Below, piece after piece: positions 34,590-44,167 of a DNA stretch of 64,000 bases. The DNA comes from Pantoea rwandensis. Its GTDB lineage: Bacteria > Pseudomonadota > Gammaproteobacteria > Enterobacterales > Enterobacteriaceae. The DNA lies in contig NZ_MLFR01000017.1 in the NCBI RefSeq assembly GCF_002095475.1, positions 1-64,000 of the forward strand. The letters are read 5' to 3'. The notes below the pieces were generated by a model. The model had not been told where the DNA came from, searched no databases, and worked only from the letters and a program-made list of their open reading frames with translations. Position numbers and translations under genes: made by a program. The number at the start of each line of letters is the position of its first letter. Positions within the stretch are counted from its first letter, which is position 1.

Positions 34590-35775
34590 TCGCCTGTTTG
34601 CCGCTCTCCGGATGGCGTGAGAGCGGCCACCAGCACAGCAGCATCACCAACGACGTAACAAACATCAGCATGCCAAGGCTCGACTGATCGTGCTGTGGCA
34701 ACAGCGCCGAAAGCCACGCAATCACACCAGAACCTAAATTCTGCAATCCACCAATCAGTGCACCCGCGCTCCCGGCTAACCACGCATACGGCTCCATCGC
34801 GCCGGAAGTGGCCAGTGGGAACAACATACCGGCACCGAAGAAGAACAGCGCAGCAGGCACCAGTAACGTCCAGATATTCATCACGCCGAACCAGGCTGGG
34901 ATCCACATCAGTAAGCCCGCTAATAAGCAGCTATTCACGCCATACCACATCAGCGTATGCCATGATTTTTGTTCGCGTCCGGCAAACCACGCACCAAAGA
35001 ACGCCGCTGGAATCGGCAGGATAAACAGAATACTGACGGTCAGCCCATCCAGACCCAGCACTCCACCCAGCAGCACGCCACAGCTGGCTTCAAACACCGC
35101 AATACCCGCCAGTGCGCCAATCAGCAGCAGTAGAAACCGTACAAAGTTACCGTCACCTAGCAAGGTGGCATAACGACGCAGAAACGGCGTGACGGGCGTC
35201 TCAACTGGGCGCGTTTCCGGCAGCCAGCGCGCCATCGAGCCCGTTACTGCGACGCACAACAACAGCAGGAAGGCAAAACATGCGTGCCAGCCAAATAGGT
35301 GCGTTAGCAACGCACCAATCACCGGTGCCAGCAATGGGCTCACTAAAATGCCCATATTCAGCAGGCTGTTGGCTTGGCGTAGCGCAATCCCTGAATACAG
35401 ATCGCGCGGCATGGTACGTGCCATCACACCCGCGACGCCCGTGCCTAAACCCTGCACCGCGCTACCCAATACCAGAATCTGCAAGGATGGCGCGAACATG
35501 GCGATCAACGCACCCACGGCAAAGATCGTCATGCCCACCAGGATCACCGGACGGCGGCCAAAGCTGTCTGACAATGGCCCGTAGATCAGCTGCGATCCAC
35601 CGTAGGTCATCAGATAAGCGGCCATCACCTGCTGCATAGTGCCGCTACGCACATTGAGTGCCTCAGCCATGTTCGCCATCGCCGGCACATAGATGGTTTG
35701 CGCCATCTGCCCCACCGCCACTAAGACGATCAGCATGAATAACAGGAAGCGGTTTTGCGTTTTATTAGTCAACAT
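34579..35775 (-). CDS. emrD: Multidrug MFS exporter EmrD
   Basis: Inner-membrane drug/H+ antiporter of the DHA1 type with twelve predicted helices. The 398 residues align with E. coli EmrD throughout, including VAVGQMAQTIYVPA, YGPLSDSFGRRPVILVGM and ILFILPIPAAFFGAWFAGR. ATG 35775 was preferred to 35835 by family comparison. The position between glpX and fpr differs from E. coli, where emrD lies elsewhere. It is convergent with glpX and overlaps it by 11 bp. Confidence 0.95.
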   Translation of the reverse strand: MLTNKTQNRFLLFMLIVLVAVGQMAQTIYVPAMANMAEALNVRSGTMQQVMAAYLMTYGGSQLIYGPLSDSFGRRPVILVGMTIFAVGALIAMFAPSLQILVLGSAVQGLGTGVAGVMARTMPRDLYSGIALRQANSLLNMGILVSPLLAPVIGALLTHLFGWHACFAFLLLLCVAVTGSMARWLPETRPVETPVTPFLRRYATLLGDGNFVRFLLLLIGALAGIAVFEASCGVLLGGVLGLDGLTVSILFILPIPAAFFGAWFAGREQKSWHTLMWYGVNSCLLAGLLMWIPAWFGVMNIWTLLVPAALFFFGAGMLFPLATSGAMEPYAWLAGSAGALIGGLQNLGSGVIAWLSALLPQHDQSSLGMLMFVTSLVMLLCWWPLSRHPESGKQAITG

Positions 35776-35889
35776 GGAACAAAATGTCTGCCTGAGAAAC
35801 AAAATAAAGACAGCATGAAAAAATGCCGCCAACAATGAATGGCGGCAAAAATATCAGGATTCAGTGACAAATCGAGAGGCGAGCGGAAA

Positions 35890-35943
35890 GCGGTAGCGTC
35901 TAAGGTGTCAAGATTACGTACCGGGTCGTAACCCGACCGCTAC
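35890..35943. other. Nested inverted repeats upstream of emrD/fpr
   Basis: An inner CGGGT/ACCCG palindrome (35922-35935) lies within an outer GGTAGCG (35892-35898) and CGCTAC (35938-35943) pair. Both strands lack T-runs. It could be a decayed dispersed palindrome or a leader structure; it is the only structure seen in the 290-bp emrD to fpr gap. Confidence 0.35.
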
Positions 35944-36065
35944 AGTTGATGTGGAGTGCGCACTATTTGTCGTTGAGAGCCCTTTGCCCACCATGGGGGT
36001 AGAAATCTATTGGATGGCTGGCGATGATAATCACATGCCTGAATAATCAACAATAAGGAGCGAAC

Positions 36066-36812
36066 ATGGCAGAGTGGATTAATGCTGAAGTTGAAGAGGT
36101 CAAGAACTGGACCGATGCCCTGTTCAGTCTGCGCGTCAGGGCGCCAATCGATGCCTTCACCGCGGGGCAGTTTGCCAAGCTGGCGTTGGAAATTGACGGC
36201 GAACGCGTGCAGCGCGCCTACTCTTACGTCAATGCGCCGCAGGATCCGCTGCTGGAGTTCTACCTGGTCACGGTACCTGAGGGCAAACTCAGCCCGCGTT
36301 TACAGACGTTACAGCCCGGCGATCAGGTGATGGTGACCAAAGAAGCCGCCGGATTCTTTGTCCTCGACGAAATTCCTGACTGTAATACCCTGTGGATGTT
36401 GGCAACGGGCACTGCTATCGGCCCTTATTTGTCGATTCTCCAGCAGGGAGAAGGTCTGGAGCGCTTCGATAATATTGTGTTGGTGCATGCCGCTCGCTTT
36501 GCCGACGATCTGAGCTTTTTACCGCTGATGCAACAGCTACAACAGCGCTATCAAGGCAAATTGCATATCCAGACCGTTGTCAGCCGCGAGGACATTGCCG
36601 GCTCCTTGCATGGCCGTGTACCCCAGTTAATTGAAAGTGGCGAACTGGAGCGCGCAGTGGGTTTGCCGATGACTGCCGATACCAGCCATGTGATGCTGTG
36701 TGGCAACCCGCAGATGGTACGTGATACCCAGCAATTACTGAAAGACTCACGTGAAATGCGTAAACATTTCAAACGCAAACCGGGCCATATGACCAGTGAA
36801 CATTATTGGTAA
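36066..36812 (+). CDS. fpr: Ferredoxin/flavodoxin-NADP+ reductase Fpr
   Basis: FAD enzyme that passes electrons from NADPH to flavodoxin or ferredoxin. At 248 residues it equals E. coli Fpr. It shows the FAD motif RAYSYVNAP (about 50-58), the NADP motif ATGTAIGPYLSIL, and the C-terminal GHMTSEHYW. A good ribosome site (AATAAGGAG) is present. Control by SoxS is known in E. coli; I could not place a reliable soxbox here. Confidence 0.97.
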   Translation: MAEWINAEVEEVKNWTDALFSLRVRAPIDAFTAGQFAKLALEIDGERVQRAYSYVNAPQDPLLEFYLVTVPEGKLSPRLQTLQPGDQVMVTKEAAGFFVLDEIPDCNTLWMLATGTAIGPYLSILQQGEGLERFDNIVLVHAARFADDLSFLPLMQQLQQRYQGKLHIQTVVSREDIAGSLHGRVPQLIESGELERAVGLPMTADTSHVMLCGNPQMVRDTQQLLKDSREMRKHFKRKPGHMTSEHYW

Positions 36813-36917
36813 TTGGCCAAGTGTGAATAATCTGAAATTTTCGCAGTACGAGTTTTGACTTTGGTCGGTAAAAACCGTTCTAATCGTGGGCTAAGTGAAT
36901 GATTTAGGGCCGATGCA

Positions 36918-37508
36918 ATGAAGAACCTGCCAGTCGCGCTGCTTGTTAGCCTCGCACTGACATTTCCCGTCTGGGCGGAAGACGCTCCTGCGCAAGATCG
37001 TAGCGATCATCTGCCTGCTGCGCCCTATTTGCTGGCGGGCGCGCCCACCTTTGACATGACCATTGCACAATTCCGCGAAAAGTATAATGCGGCTAACCCC
37101 GATCAGCCGCTATTGGAATACCGCGCGATAGACAATCGTGACGACAAAAGTAACCTGACACGTGCTGCCAGTAAGATCAGTGAAACGCTTTACGCTTCCA
37201 CTGCGTTGGAACAAGGCACCGGGAAAATCAAAACGCTGCAAATCACTTGGCTTCCGGTTCCCGGTCCCGATATGAAAGCTGCGCAGGCTCGCGCCATGGA
37301 CTATATGACCGCCCTGCTACGCTTTTTCGTTCCTGGATTGTCGGCTGAAGATGGGCGTAAAAAACTCGATTCACTTCTCAGTGCGGGCAAAGGCGTACGC
37401 TATTTTGCACGTACCGAAGGTGCACTGCGTTTCGTGGTGGCGGATAACGGCGACAAGGGTTTGACCTTCGCCGTCGAACCGATAAAACTGTCGCTCGCGA
37501 CCCCCTGA
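36918..37508 (+). CDS. yiiQ: YiiQ family periplasmic protein (DUF1454)
   Basis: Unknown function. The 196 residues begin with a signal peptide (about 1-20, ending FPVWA) and then match E. coli YiiQ in PYLLAGAPTFDMTIAQFREKYN, NLTRAASKISETLYASTALEQG and VVADNGDKGLTFAVEPIKL. It lies between fpr and tpiA, as in E. coli, but yiiR, which separates fpr from yiiQ there, is absent. Confidence 0.93.
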   Translation: MKNLPVALLVSLALTFPVWAEDAPAQDRSDHLPAAPYLLAGAPTFDMTIAQFREKYNAANPDQPLLEYRAIDNRDDKSNLTRAASKISETLYASTALEQGTGKIKTLQITWLPVPGPDMKAAQARAMDYMTALLRFFVPGLSAEDGRKKLDSLLSAGKGVRYFARTEGALRFVVADNGDKGLTFAVEPIKLSLATP

Positions 37509-37627
37509 TCCCCCGGCAAAAATGACGAAAAGCAAAGCCAGCGGCACATTTGATCTCTATACTGTCTGGCAGACATCGCTGCCCGATGGCAGCGCTATTT
37601 CATGAATCGCGTTATGCGGAGGAAAGA

Positions 37628-38395
37628 ATGCGACATCCACTGGTTATGGGTAACTGGAAGCTGAACGGCAGTAAGCACATGGCGGGCGAGCTGATCGAAG
37701 GTCTGCGCAAAGAACTGTCTGGTGTGGAAGGTTGTGGTGTAGCGATTGCCCCACCGGCTATCTATCTTGACCTGGCAAAACACGCCATTTCCGGTAGCCA
37801 CATTGCACTGGGTGCTCAGAACGTAGACGTAAATTTGTCTGGCGCATTCACCGGTGAAACCTCCGCAGACATGCTGAAAGACGTCGGCGCGAAATACATC
37901 ATTATCGGCCACTCTGAACGCCGTACTTACCACAAAGAAAGCGACGAGTTCATTGCGAAGAAATTTGCTGTGCTGAAAGCAGCAGGTCTGATCCCTGTGC
38001 TGTGCATCGGCGAAACTGAAGCAGAAAACGAAGCGGGCAAAACCGAAGAAGTCTGTGCACGTCAGATCGACGCTGTATTGGAAACTCAAGGTGCTGCTGC
38101 GTTTGAAGGTGTGGTGGTGGCTTATGAGCCAGTTTGGGCTATCGGCACCGGCAAATCAGCTACTCCAGCTCAGGCACAAGCCGTGCACAAATTCATCCGT
38201 GATCATATCGCGAAGAAAGATGCTGCGATTGCTCAGCAGGTCATCATTCAGTACGGCGGTTCGGTTAACGACAAAAACGCCGCAGAACTGTTCACCCAGC
38301 CAGATATCGATGGCGCACTGGTGGGCGGTGCTTCATTGAAAGCAGATGCCTTCGCAGTGATCGTTAAAGCCGCTGCTGCAGCGAAAAACGCGTAA
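37628..38395 (+). CDS. tpiA: Triosephosphate isomerase TpiA
   Basis: Glycolytic isomerase of dihydroxyacetone phosphate and glyceraldehyde 3-phosphate. The 255 residues carry Lys11 (GNWKLNG), His95 (IIGHSERR), the catalytic Glu167 in [15 protein letters not shown] with loop 6, and GGASLK near the end. ATG 37628 has a GGAGGAA ribosome site; the longer open frame is ignored. A terminator follows. Confidence 0.99.
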   Translation: MRHPLVMGNWKLNGSKHMAGELIEGLRKELSGVEGCGVAIAPPAIYLDLAKHAISGSHIALGAQNVDVNLSGAFTGETSADMLKDVGAKYIIIGHSERRTYHKESDEFIAKKFAVLKAAGLIPVLCIGETEAENEAGKTEEVCARQIDAVLETQGAAAFEGVVVAYEPVWAIGTGKSATPAQAQAVHKFIRDHIAKKDAAIAQQVIIQYGGSVNDKNAAELFTQPDIDGALVGGASLKADAFAVIVKAAAAAKNA

Positions 38396-38410
38396 GTTTT
38401 CCGCTTGGCA

Positions 38411-38440
38411 ATAAGGCGGCTAATCAGCCGCCTTTTTTTG
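38411..38440 (+). terminator. tpiA terminator
   Basis: AAGGCGGCT/AGCCGCCTT hairpin followed by T7; the reverse orientation has only TTATT, so it is mainly for tpiA. Confidence 0.92.
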
Positions 38441-38507
38441 TTCATCATAAACGGCGACACTGCGGGTACTTTTCCTGCGCGTTGCACGTCCACGATGAAG
38501 CCAGCGA

Positions 38508-39266
38508 CTAATGATCTAAAATCTTGCAGTTATGATCCTGCAACTCCTCGGCCGACCCGCTATTCAACTTTAGCCAATTCCGCTCTAACGCCAGCAGGGC
38601 CAAACGCCCATCCGACAGTTCTGCCAACGCTAATCCATATTTGCCCATTTCCATGCGCGCATTCGGCACCTCTTCCGCTAAACGGATAAAGGCACTTTGC
38701 TGCGCCAGCTCCGCAGTGGACAGTGTGCGAATCAGATAATGGTGTTTTCGCAACGTGGCGGATTGCCACTGTTCATTTAATCGTGCCGTCAACTGATCCA
38801 ACTGCTGACGCACATCAGGCCGCAGGCAGGATATGTGAATATGCAGTTGATTCTGCGAACGACCATATTGCGCGTTAATCGCCAGCGACAATGCACTATC
38901 AGCGATCGGCTCACCACGTTTTTTTGCCAATAAACTCCGCTGCTGCCAGGCGGCGGCAAACAGGTTTGGCGTTGTGGGTTCAAGAATGATCGGGCTTTCC
39001 ATGCCGGTGATTTTCTCGATCGGCATCAGCAAATACTGCAAGGGCCCGTTGAGGTCCTTTAGCGTAACGTAGCCCTGTGCAGTATTGACCTGCTGGCAAG
39101 GGGCCGGCTGGCCACTCTTTGCCATATTGGGCACACACTTCTCACTGATAATTTGCCAGAGCGCGTTGGAATTTTTCTGGAAGTGGAAGGCACTCACGAT
39201 CAGCCCCACAATCAACACCAGCAATAAAACGGTTAGCAACTTCAGGGTACGACGACTTCCCTGCAT
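38508..39266 (-). CDS. cdh: CDP-diacylglycerol pyrophosphatase Cdh
   Basis: Membrane-anchored hydrolase of CDP-diacylglycerol, giving phosphatidate and CMP. The 252 residues have one N-terminal membrane anchor (about 9-30) and the HIT-like motif LHIHISCLRP, and they match E. coli Cdh (LKDLNGPLQYLLMPIEKITGMESP). ATG 39266 was chosen over 39326 for its GAGGAA ribosome site and family length. It is convergent with tpiA and follows sbp, as in E. coli. Confidence 0.95.
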   Translation of the reverse strand: MQGSRRTLKLLTVLLLVLIVGLIVSAFHFQKNSNALWQIISEKCVPNMAKSGQPAPCQQVNTAQGYVTLKDLNGPLQYLLMPIEKITGMESPIILEPTTPNLFAAAWQQRSLLAKKRGEPIADSALSLAINAQYGRSQNQLHIHISCLRPDVRQQLDQLTARLNEQWQSATLRKHHYLIRTLSTAELAQQSAFIRLAEEVPNARMEMGKYGLALAELSDGRLALLALERNWLKLNSGSAEELQDHNCKILDH

Positions 39267-39349
39267 GGCTGAATTCCTCAGATCATCATCTGCCAGCATC
39301 CTCGCCTGCCGTCTGGGTAAAGTCACGGACTTTTACTGCCACACAAAGC

Positions 39350-39377
39350 AAAACGGGCAGCACATGGCTGACCGTTT
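39350..39377 (-). terminator. sbp terminator
   Basis: ACGGTCAGC pairs with GCTGCCCGT (one mismatch) and is followed by TTTTGCTTTG on the minus strand. Confidence 0.75.
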
Positions 39378-39396
39378 CATTCTGATGGTAATACGA

Positions 39397-40386
39397 TTAC
39401 GGTTTCATCACTTGATCGTAAGTACCACCATCGGCGAAGTGGGTCTTCTGGGCTTGCGTCCAGCCACCAAACTTGGAGTCGATAGTGAACAGTTTCACTG
39501 GTGCAAAGGTGCTGGCAAACTTCTTAGCGACTTCTGGATCACGCGGACGGTAGAAGTTTTCAGCCGCAATGGTCTGTCCTTCCGGTGAGTAGAGGTACTT
39601 GAGATACTCGTCGGCCACTTTACGCGTGCCCTGCTCATCCACCACTTTATCGACCACAGAAACGGTAGGTTCCGCCAAAATCGACTCGCTCGGCGTGATG
39701 ATGTCGAATTTATCTTTGCCGAGTTTGTTCACTGCCAGATAGGCTTCATTTTCCCAAGCGATCAGCACGTCACCAATGCCACGTTCTACAAAGGTGTTGG
39801 TGGCGCCACGTGCACCGGAATCCTGAACTTCCACATTCTTAAACAGCGCTTTTACGTATGCCAGTGCTTTAGCCTGATCGCCGTTGTTTTGGTCCAGTGC
39901 CCAGCCCCACGCTGCCAGATAGTTCCAGCGTGCGCCGCCTGAAGTTTTCGGGTTCGGAGTGATGACTGAGACGCCCGGCTTAATCAAATCATTCCAATCA
40001 TGGATGCCCTTCGGGTTGCCTTTACGCACCAGGAACACGATGGTGGAAGTATAAGGTGCGGAGTTATCCGGCAAGCGCTTAATCCAGTTTTTGTCGATAC
40101 GACCGCGCTCAGCAATCGCATCTACGTCAGACTGCAGCGCCAACGTCACCACATCAGCACGAATGCCATTGATTACCGAGGTTGCCTGTTTACCCGAGCC
40201 ACCGTGCGACTGACGAATCACTACGTTGTCGCCCGTTTCTTGCTTGTAGTGGGCGCTGAACGCTTTGTTGTATTGCTCATACAATTCACGCGTTGGATCG
40301 TAAGAAACGTTTAACAGCTGGATATCCTTGGCCAAAACACTGGTGGAAGCCAGTAACAGGGTGAAACCAATACTCCACTTGTTCAT
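39397..40386 (-). CDS. sbp: Periplasmic sulfate-binding protein Sbp
   Basis: Delivers sulfate (and thiosulfate) to the CysTWA importer. At 329 residues it matches E. coli, with a signal peptide (about 1-19, cut after VLA), then [26 protein letters not shown] for the anion loop, and [16 protein letters not shown]. CysB control would be expected from the family but no site was identified. It lies between cdh and pfkA. Confidence 0.97.
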   Translation of the reverse strand: MNKWSIGFTLLLASTSVLAKDIQLLNVSYDPTRELYEQYNKAFSAHYKQETGDNVVIRQSHGGSGKQATSVINGIRADVVTLALQSDVDAIAERGRIDKNWIKRLPDNSAPYTSTIVFLVRKGNPKGIHDWNDLIKPGVSVITPNPKTSGGARWNYLAAWGWALDQNNGDQAKALAYVKALFKNVEVQDSGARGATNTFVERGIGDVLIAWENEAYLAVNKLGKDKFDIITPSESILAEPTVSVVDKVVDEQGTRKVADEYLKYLYSPEGQTIAAENFYRPRDPEVAKKFASTFAPVKLFTIDSKFGGWTQAQKTHFADGGTYDQVMKP

Positions 40387-40493
40387 TGCTTGCTCTCCCG
40401 AGGTCGTTATAGAACAAGACTGACATAAACCAATCCAATGATTAAAGAATTAAAAATAAGTGGTTATAACTGGAGGGAATATAAGTGGAGACA

Positions 40494-40525
40494 AATAAGG
40501 GCACGGTGAAAGCCGCGCCCTTATT
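40494..40525 (-). terminator. pfkA terminator
   Basis: AATAAGGGC with CGG pairs with CCG and GCCCTTATT around GAAAG-type loop bases; a TTATTTGT tail lies on the minus strand just after pfkA. Confidence 0.75.
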
Positions 40526-40533
40526 CAGTTTGA

Positions 40534-41496
40534 TTAATAGAGTTTTTTTGCCGTATCTAACCAATCGCGCTTAAATGGACGCTTCATGTTTTCGATCGCG
40601 TCAATGATGTCATGATGCACCATCTTCTCGTTCTGGATACCGACGCAGCGACCGCCGTAACCTTGCAATAACAACTCAATGGAATAAGCACCCATGCGAG
40701 ATGCCAGAATACGGTCATAGGCACATGGCGCGCCGCCACGTTGAATGTGACCCAACACGGTTGCACGCGTTTCGCGTTTGGTTTCCGCTTCGATGTAGTG
40801 CGCCAAATCGTCGATATCACAGATGTGCTCAGTAATAGCCACAATGGCGTGTTTTTTACCTTTAGCGATACCTGCTTTGATCTCCTCCACCAGTTCTTCA
40901 CGGGTGTAAGGGATTTCAGGCAACACGATAAACTCACATCCGCCGGCAATCGAAGCAGCCAGTGTCAAATCGCCGCAGTAGCGGCCCATGACTTCAACAA
41001 TAGAGATACGCTGGTGTGAGGATGAAGTATCACGTAGACGGTCAATGGCTTCCACTACGGTTTCCAGTGCAGTGAAATAGCCAATGGTGTAGTCAGTACC
41101 GGCAACGTCATTATCGATGGTGCCAGGCAAGCCAATGCATGGGAAGCCCATTTCGGTCAGACGTTTGGCGCCCATATAGGAGCCATCGCCGCCGATGACC
41201 ACAAGTGCATCGATACCCCGTTTCTTCATGTTCTCAATGGCGATCTGACGAACTTCTTCATTGCGGAAGTCAGGAAAACGCGCGGAACCAAGGAAAGTAC
41301 CACCACGGTTGATCATGTCTGACACGCTGTAGCGGTCGAGATTGATCATGCGATCTTCATACAATCCCAGATAGCCGTCGTAGATACCAAAAACTTCAAG
41401 GCCTTCACTCAGCGCGGAACGGACAACTCCGCGGATGGCTGCGTTCATGCCTGGGGCGTCACCGCCGCTGGTCAGTACTCCGATTTTTTTGATCAT
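40534..41496 (-). CDS. pfkA: 6-Phosphofructokinase I PfkA
   Basis: Main glycolytic phosphofructokinase, controlled by ADP/GDP and PEP. The 320 residues equal E. coli Pfk[19 protein letters not shown] for [12 protein letters not shown], the catalytic [15 protein letters not shown], and MGRYCG. The frame is open seven codons upstream, but ATG 41496 is preceded by AGAGGTTGTC and gives the family start MIKKIGV. Confidence 0.98.
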   Translation of the reverse strand: MIKKIGVLTSGGDAPGMNAAIRGVVRSALSEGLEVFGIYDGYLGLYEDRMINLDRYSVSDMINRGGTFLGSARFPDFRNEEVRQIAIENMKKRGIDALVVIGGDGSYMGAKRLTEMGFPCIGLPGTIDNDVAGTDYTIGYFTALETVVEAIDRLRDTSSSHQRISIVEVMGRYCGDLTLAASIAGGCEFIVLPEIPYTREELVEEIKAGIAKGKKHAIVAITEHICDIDDLAHYIEAETKRETRATVLGHIQRGGAPCAYDRILASRMGAYSIELLLQGYGGRCVGIQNEKMVHHDIIDAIENMKRPFKRDWLDTAKKLY

Positions 41497-41702
41497 GACA
41501 ACCTCTGGATTGTTCAAAACTAAGGATTATGTCTGCCAGCCGATCAGTGTAACCCGCTCACGATCGTGCGGCTTAATAGTTGCAGATAGTATATCAAAGG
41601 CTTGATGCTGAATTGATTCAGGTCAGACAAGTTTTCGCTAATTTTTTACAGAGTTGTTAGCGTTACGTCATTTCTAACATGCAACGCCCTGATAATTAAA
41701 CG

Positions 41703-42605
41703 CTAAAACTGGAAAAAACCTTGCTGATTTTCTGGCACCACTGAACAGGGATCCTGATGGATGATCACATCCGAGCCGGGGAATTTTTTTCGCAGTGCTT
41801 GCTCTATCTGGTCCGCGACCTGATGTGCCTGTACTAGCGGCAGGTGGTCGTCCATTTCCAGATGAAGCTGAATAAAGCGCGTCGGCCCGGATTGACGCGT
41901 GCGTAATGCGTGAGCACCGCGAACGCCCGGCCAGTCACTCACCACATTAATGATTGCCTGCTTTTCTTCTTCCGGCAGGGCGCGATCCAATAACGATTGC
42001 ACGGCTTCGTAGCCCATACGCAGTGCGTTATAGAGAATATAGACGCCAATACCCAGCGCGAAGAGTGCATCAGCCCTGACAAAACCATAGCTGCTTAATA
42101 CCAGTGCAACCAGAATTGCGCCATTCATCACCACATCGGATTGATAGTGCAGCATATCAGCCCGAATCGCCTGGCTGCGTGTATGCCGCACAACCCAGCG
42201 TTGGAACGTCACCAGTAACAGCGTAGAGAACAAAGCAACCACCGTCACTACGATACCCACCAGTGGCGAGCGCAACGTATTGGGGGAAGCCAGATGCTGA
42301 ATGCCCGTGAGGAATAAAAACAGCGCAGAACCAGAGATGAACATGCTTTGTGCTAATGCAGCCAAGGATTCTGCTTTGCCATGGCCAAAGGTGTGATCAT
42401 TATCAGCGGGTTGTAACGAGTATCGAACCACCAGCAGATTGGTGAGTGAGGCGGCAATATCCACCAGCGAATCAACCAATGCCGCTAACATGCTCACTGA
42501 ACCCGTCAGCCACCAGGCGAAAATCTTCACGATCAGCAGTAACGTCGCCAGTGTAGTTGCAGCCAATGCCGCACGATTAACGAGCTTTGCATATGAGGGA
42601 TCCAT
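41703..42605 (-). CDS. fieF: Cation-efflux pump FieF (YiiP)
   Basis: CDF-family Zn2+/Fe2+ proton antiporter in the inner membrane. The 300 residues contain six helices with the metal-site motifs [12 protein letters not shown] and [11 protein letters not shown], then a cytoplasmic C-terminal domain with [10 protein letters not shown] and [12 protein letters not shown] 42605 matches the E. coli start. It lies between pfkA and cpxP, as in E. coli. Confidence 0.97.
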   Translation of the reverse strand: MDPSYAKLVNRAALAATTLATLLLIVKIFAWWLTGSVSMLAALVDSLVDIAASLTNLLVVRYSLQPADNDHTFGHGKAESLAALAQSMFISGSALFLFLTGIQHLASPNTLRSPLVGIVVTVVALFSTLLLVTFQRWVVRHTRSQAIRADMLHYQSDVVMNGAILVALVLSSYGFVRADALFALGIGVYILYNALRMGYEAVQSLLDRALPEEEKQAIINVVSDWPGVRGAHALRTRQSGPTRFIQLHLEMDDHLPLVQAHQVADQIEQALRKKFPGSDVIIHQDPCSVVPENQQGFFQF

Positions 42606-42735
42606 GCCTTGCCTCATCGAAAAGTGCGCCCACAGGCAGCACTTATAGTCATATGATGGCTAAAGTCTAACATTCCCATGCTTAGGCTGCGTGAATTGAA
42701 TATTAAGCTGCTGATGCAGTAGTGAAATGATGGGC

Positions 42736-42762
42736 AAAAAAACCCCCGCATCATGCGGGGGA
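42736..42762 (-). terminator. cpxP terminator
   Basis: Perfect CCCCCGCAT/ATGCGGGGG hairpin followed by T7 on the minus strand. Confidence 0.92.
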
Positions 42763-42805
42763 AGACAGGGATGGTGTCTATGGCAAGGAAAACAGGGATA
42801 CTATG

Positions 42806-43318
42806 TTACTGGTTACTGCTGGTACTACTCACTGCATGCAGCGGTGATGATGGCTGCAATCCGGAGAGCTGACGTGCATCATTAAGACGTCGCTCATAAT
42901 TCTTCTGCAATGTCGCTTGCTGTGCAGGCGTTAGCAGGTGATACATTTGGTTGCGAACCCGGGCCATCTCAACTTGCAGTTCAACCTGCGCGCGGGCTTG
43001 TTTCTCTGCCTGCTGCCGAATGGCCGATTCGTTAAATTTGTCTGCAATGACAAGGTCATGCATAGTTTCTATGTCTTGAACGCTTAGAACCGGGCGTTCG
43101 TGTCGCGCTTGCTGCATCAGGTCTCGCATCTGTTGCCGCTGTTGTTCAGTCAGCTCAATGCCATCGAACATGTGGCTTTGCGGATTTTGCGTCATACTGC
43201 CTGTCGTCAATCCGCCGTTCTGATGCATCTCGTCAATCGTCGTCGTGTCTGCTGCTTCTGCGCTGGCGTGACTGAGAACCATCGCTGAGGCAATGACGAC
43301 GGCGGTTAAGTAGCGCAT
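42806..43318 (-). CDS. cpxP: Periplasmic Cpx regulator/chaperone CpxP
   Basis: Periplasmic sensor-inhibitor of CpxA that also helps clear misfolded proteins. The 170 residues start with a signal peptide (about 1-22) and contain the two LTxxQ motifs of the family, LTEQQRQQM and LTPAQQATL. The Ser/Thr-rich tail (SSPLHAVSSTSSNQ) is low in conservation. It is divergent from cpxRA over a perfect CpxR box. Confidence 0.95.
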   Translation of the reverse strand: MRYLTAVVIASAMVLSHASAEAADTTTIDEMHQNGGLTTGSMTQNPQSHMFDGIELTEQQRQQMRDLMQQARHERPVLSVQDIETMHDLVIADKFNESAIRQQAEKQARAQVELQVEMARVRNQMYHLLTPAQQATLQKNYERRLNDARQLSGLQPSSPLHAVSSTSSNQ

Positions 43319-43398
43319 CGTTTACTCCCAGTTCGTTCCGTTTTGCGATTCAACGAGAGCTAGTGTACGGCGATGGCTGCAAACATCCGTCAGGGGGT

Positions 43399-43413
43399 GT
43401 AAAACTACGTAAA
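43399..43413. promoter_or_regulatory. CpxR box between cpxP and cpxRA
   Basis: GTAAA, five bases, GTAAA (43399-43413) is an exact match to the CpxR consensus. It lies about 55 bp upstream of cpxR and about 80 bp upstream of cpxP, so it should give feedback activation of both. Confidence 0.9.
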
Positions 43414-43468
43414 GCGTTGGATTGCAAGTCAAGGATCACGGTATTTTGCCTGCGGAGGGCAATAAAAA

Positions 43469-44167
43469 ATGAATAAAATCCTGTTGGTTGATGACGACCG
43501 CGAATTAACTTCGCTGCTTAAAGAACTGCTTGAGATGGAAGGTTTTGAGGTGATTGTCGCCAGTGATGGCGAGCAGGCGCTCAACCTGTTGGATAACACC
43601 GTTGACCTGTTATTACTCGACGTCATGATGCCGAAGAAGAACGGTATCGACACATTAAAAGAGCTACGCCAGCAGCATCAAACACCGGTCATCATGCTGA
43701 CCGCACGCGGCAGTGAATTGGATCGTGTTCTCGGCCTTGAGCTGGGTGCGGACGACTATCTGCCTAAACCGTTTAACGACCGCGAACTGGTCGCGCGTAT
43801 CCGTGCGATTTTACGCCGTTCTAATTGGAGCGAGCAGCAACAACAGCACGACAATAGCTCACCCACGCTGGAAGTGGATTGCCTGCGCCTGAATCCCGGC
43901 CGTCAGGAAGCCAGTTTTGATACTGAAACGCTGGATCTCACTGGTACCGAATTCACCCTACTCTATTTGCTGGCGCAGCATTTAGGCCAAGTGGTTTCAC
44001 GTGAACATCTCAGCCAGGAAGTGCTGGGCAAACGCCTGACGCCATTTGACCGTGCTATTGATATGCACATCTCTAACCTGCGTCGTAAATTGCCGGAACG
44101 TCGTGATGGTCACCCGTGGTTTAAAACCCTGCGCGGACGCGGCTATCTGATGGTTTCGGCATCATGA
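43469..44167 (+). CDS. cpxR: Envelope-stress response regulator CpxR
   Basis: OmpR-type regulator activated by CpxA phosphorylation. The 232 residues have the receiver domain with phosphoacceptor Asp51 (LLLDVMMPKK), acidic pocket DDD8-10, Lys in LPKPF, and a C-terminal winged helix (TGTEFTLLYLLAQ; DMHISNLRRKL). GGAGGGC precedes the ATG. It overlaps cpxA by 4 bp (ATGA). Confidence 0.98.
   Translation: MNKILLVDDDRELTSLLKELLEMEGFEVIVASDGEQALNLLDNTVDLLLLDVMMPKKNGIDTLKELRQQHQTPVIMLTARGSELDRVLGLELGADDYLPKPFNDRELVARIRAILRRSNWSEQQQQHDNSSPTLEVDCLRLNPGRQEASFDTETLDLTGTEFTLLYLLAQHLGQVVSREHLSQEVLGKRLTPFDRAIDMHISNLRRKLPERRDGHPWFKTLRGRGYLMVSAS

Noticed and set aside
35890..35900. ops-like element (GCGGTAGCGT)
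   Set aside because: The terminal TG of the RfaH recruitment motif is missing, and it precedes fpr, not a long surface-polysaccharide operon.
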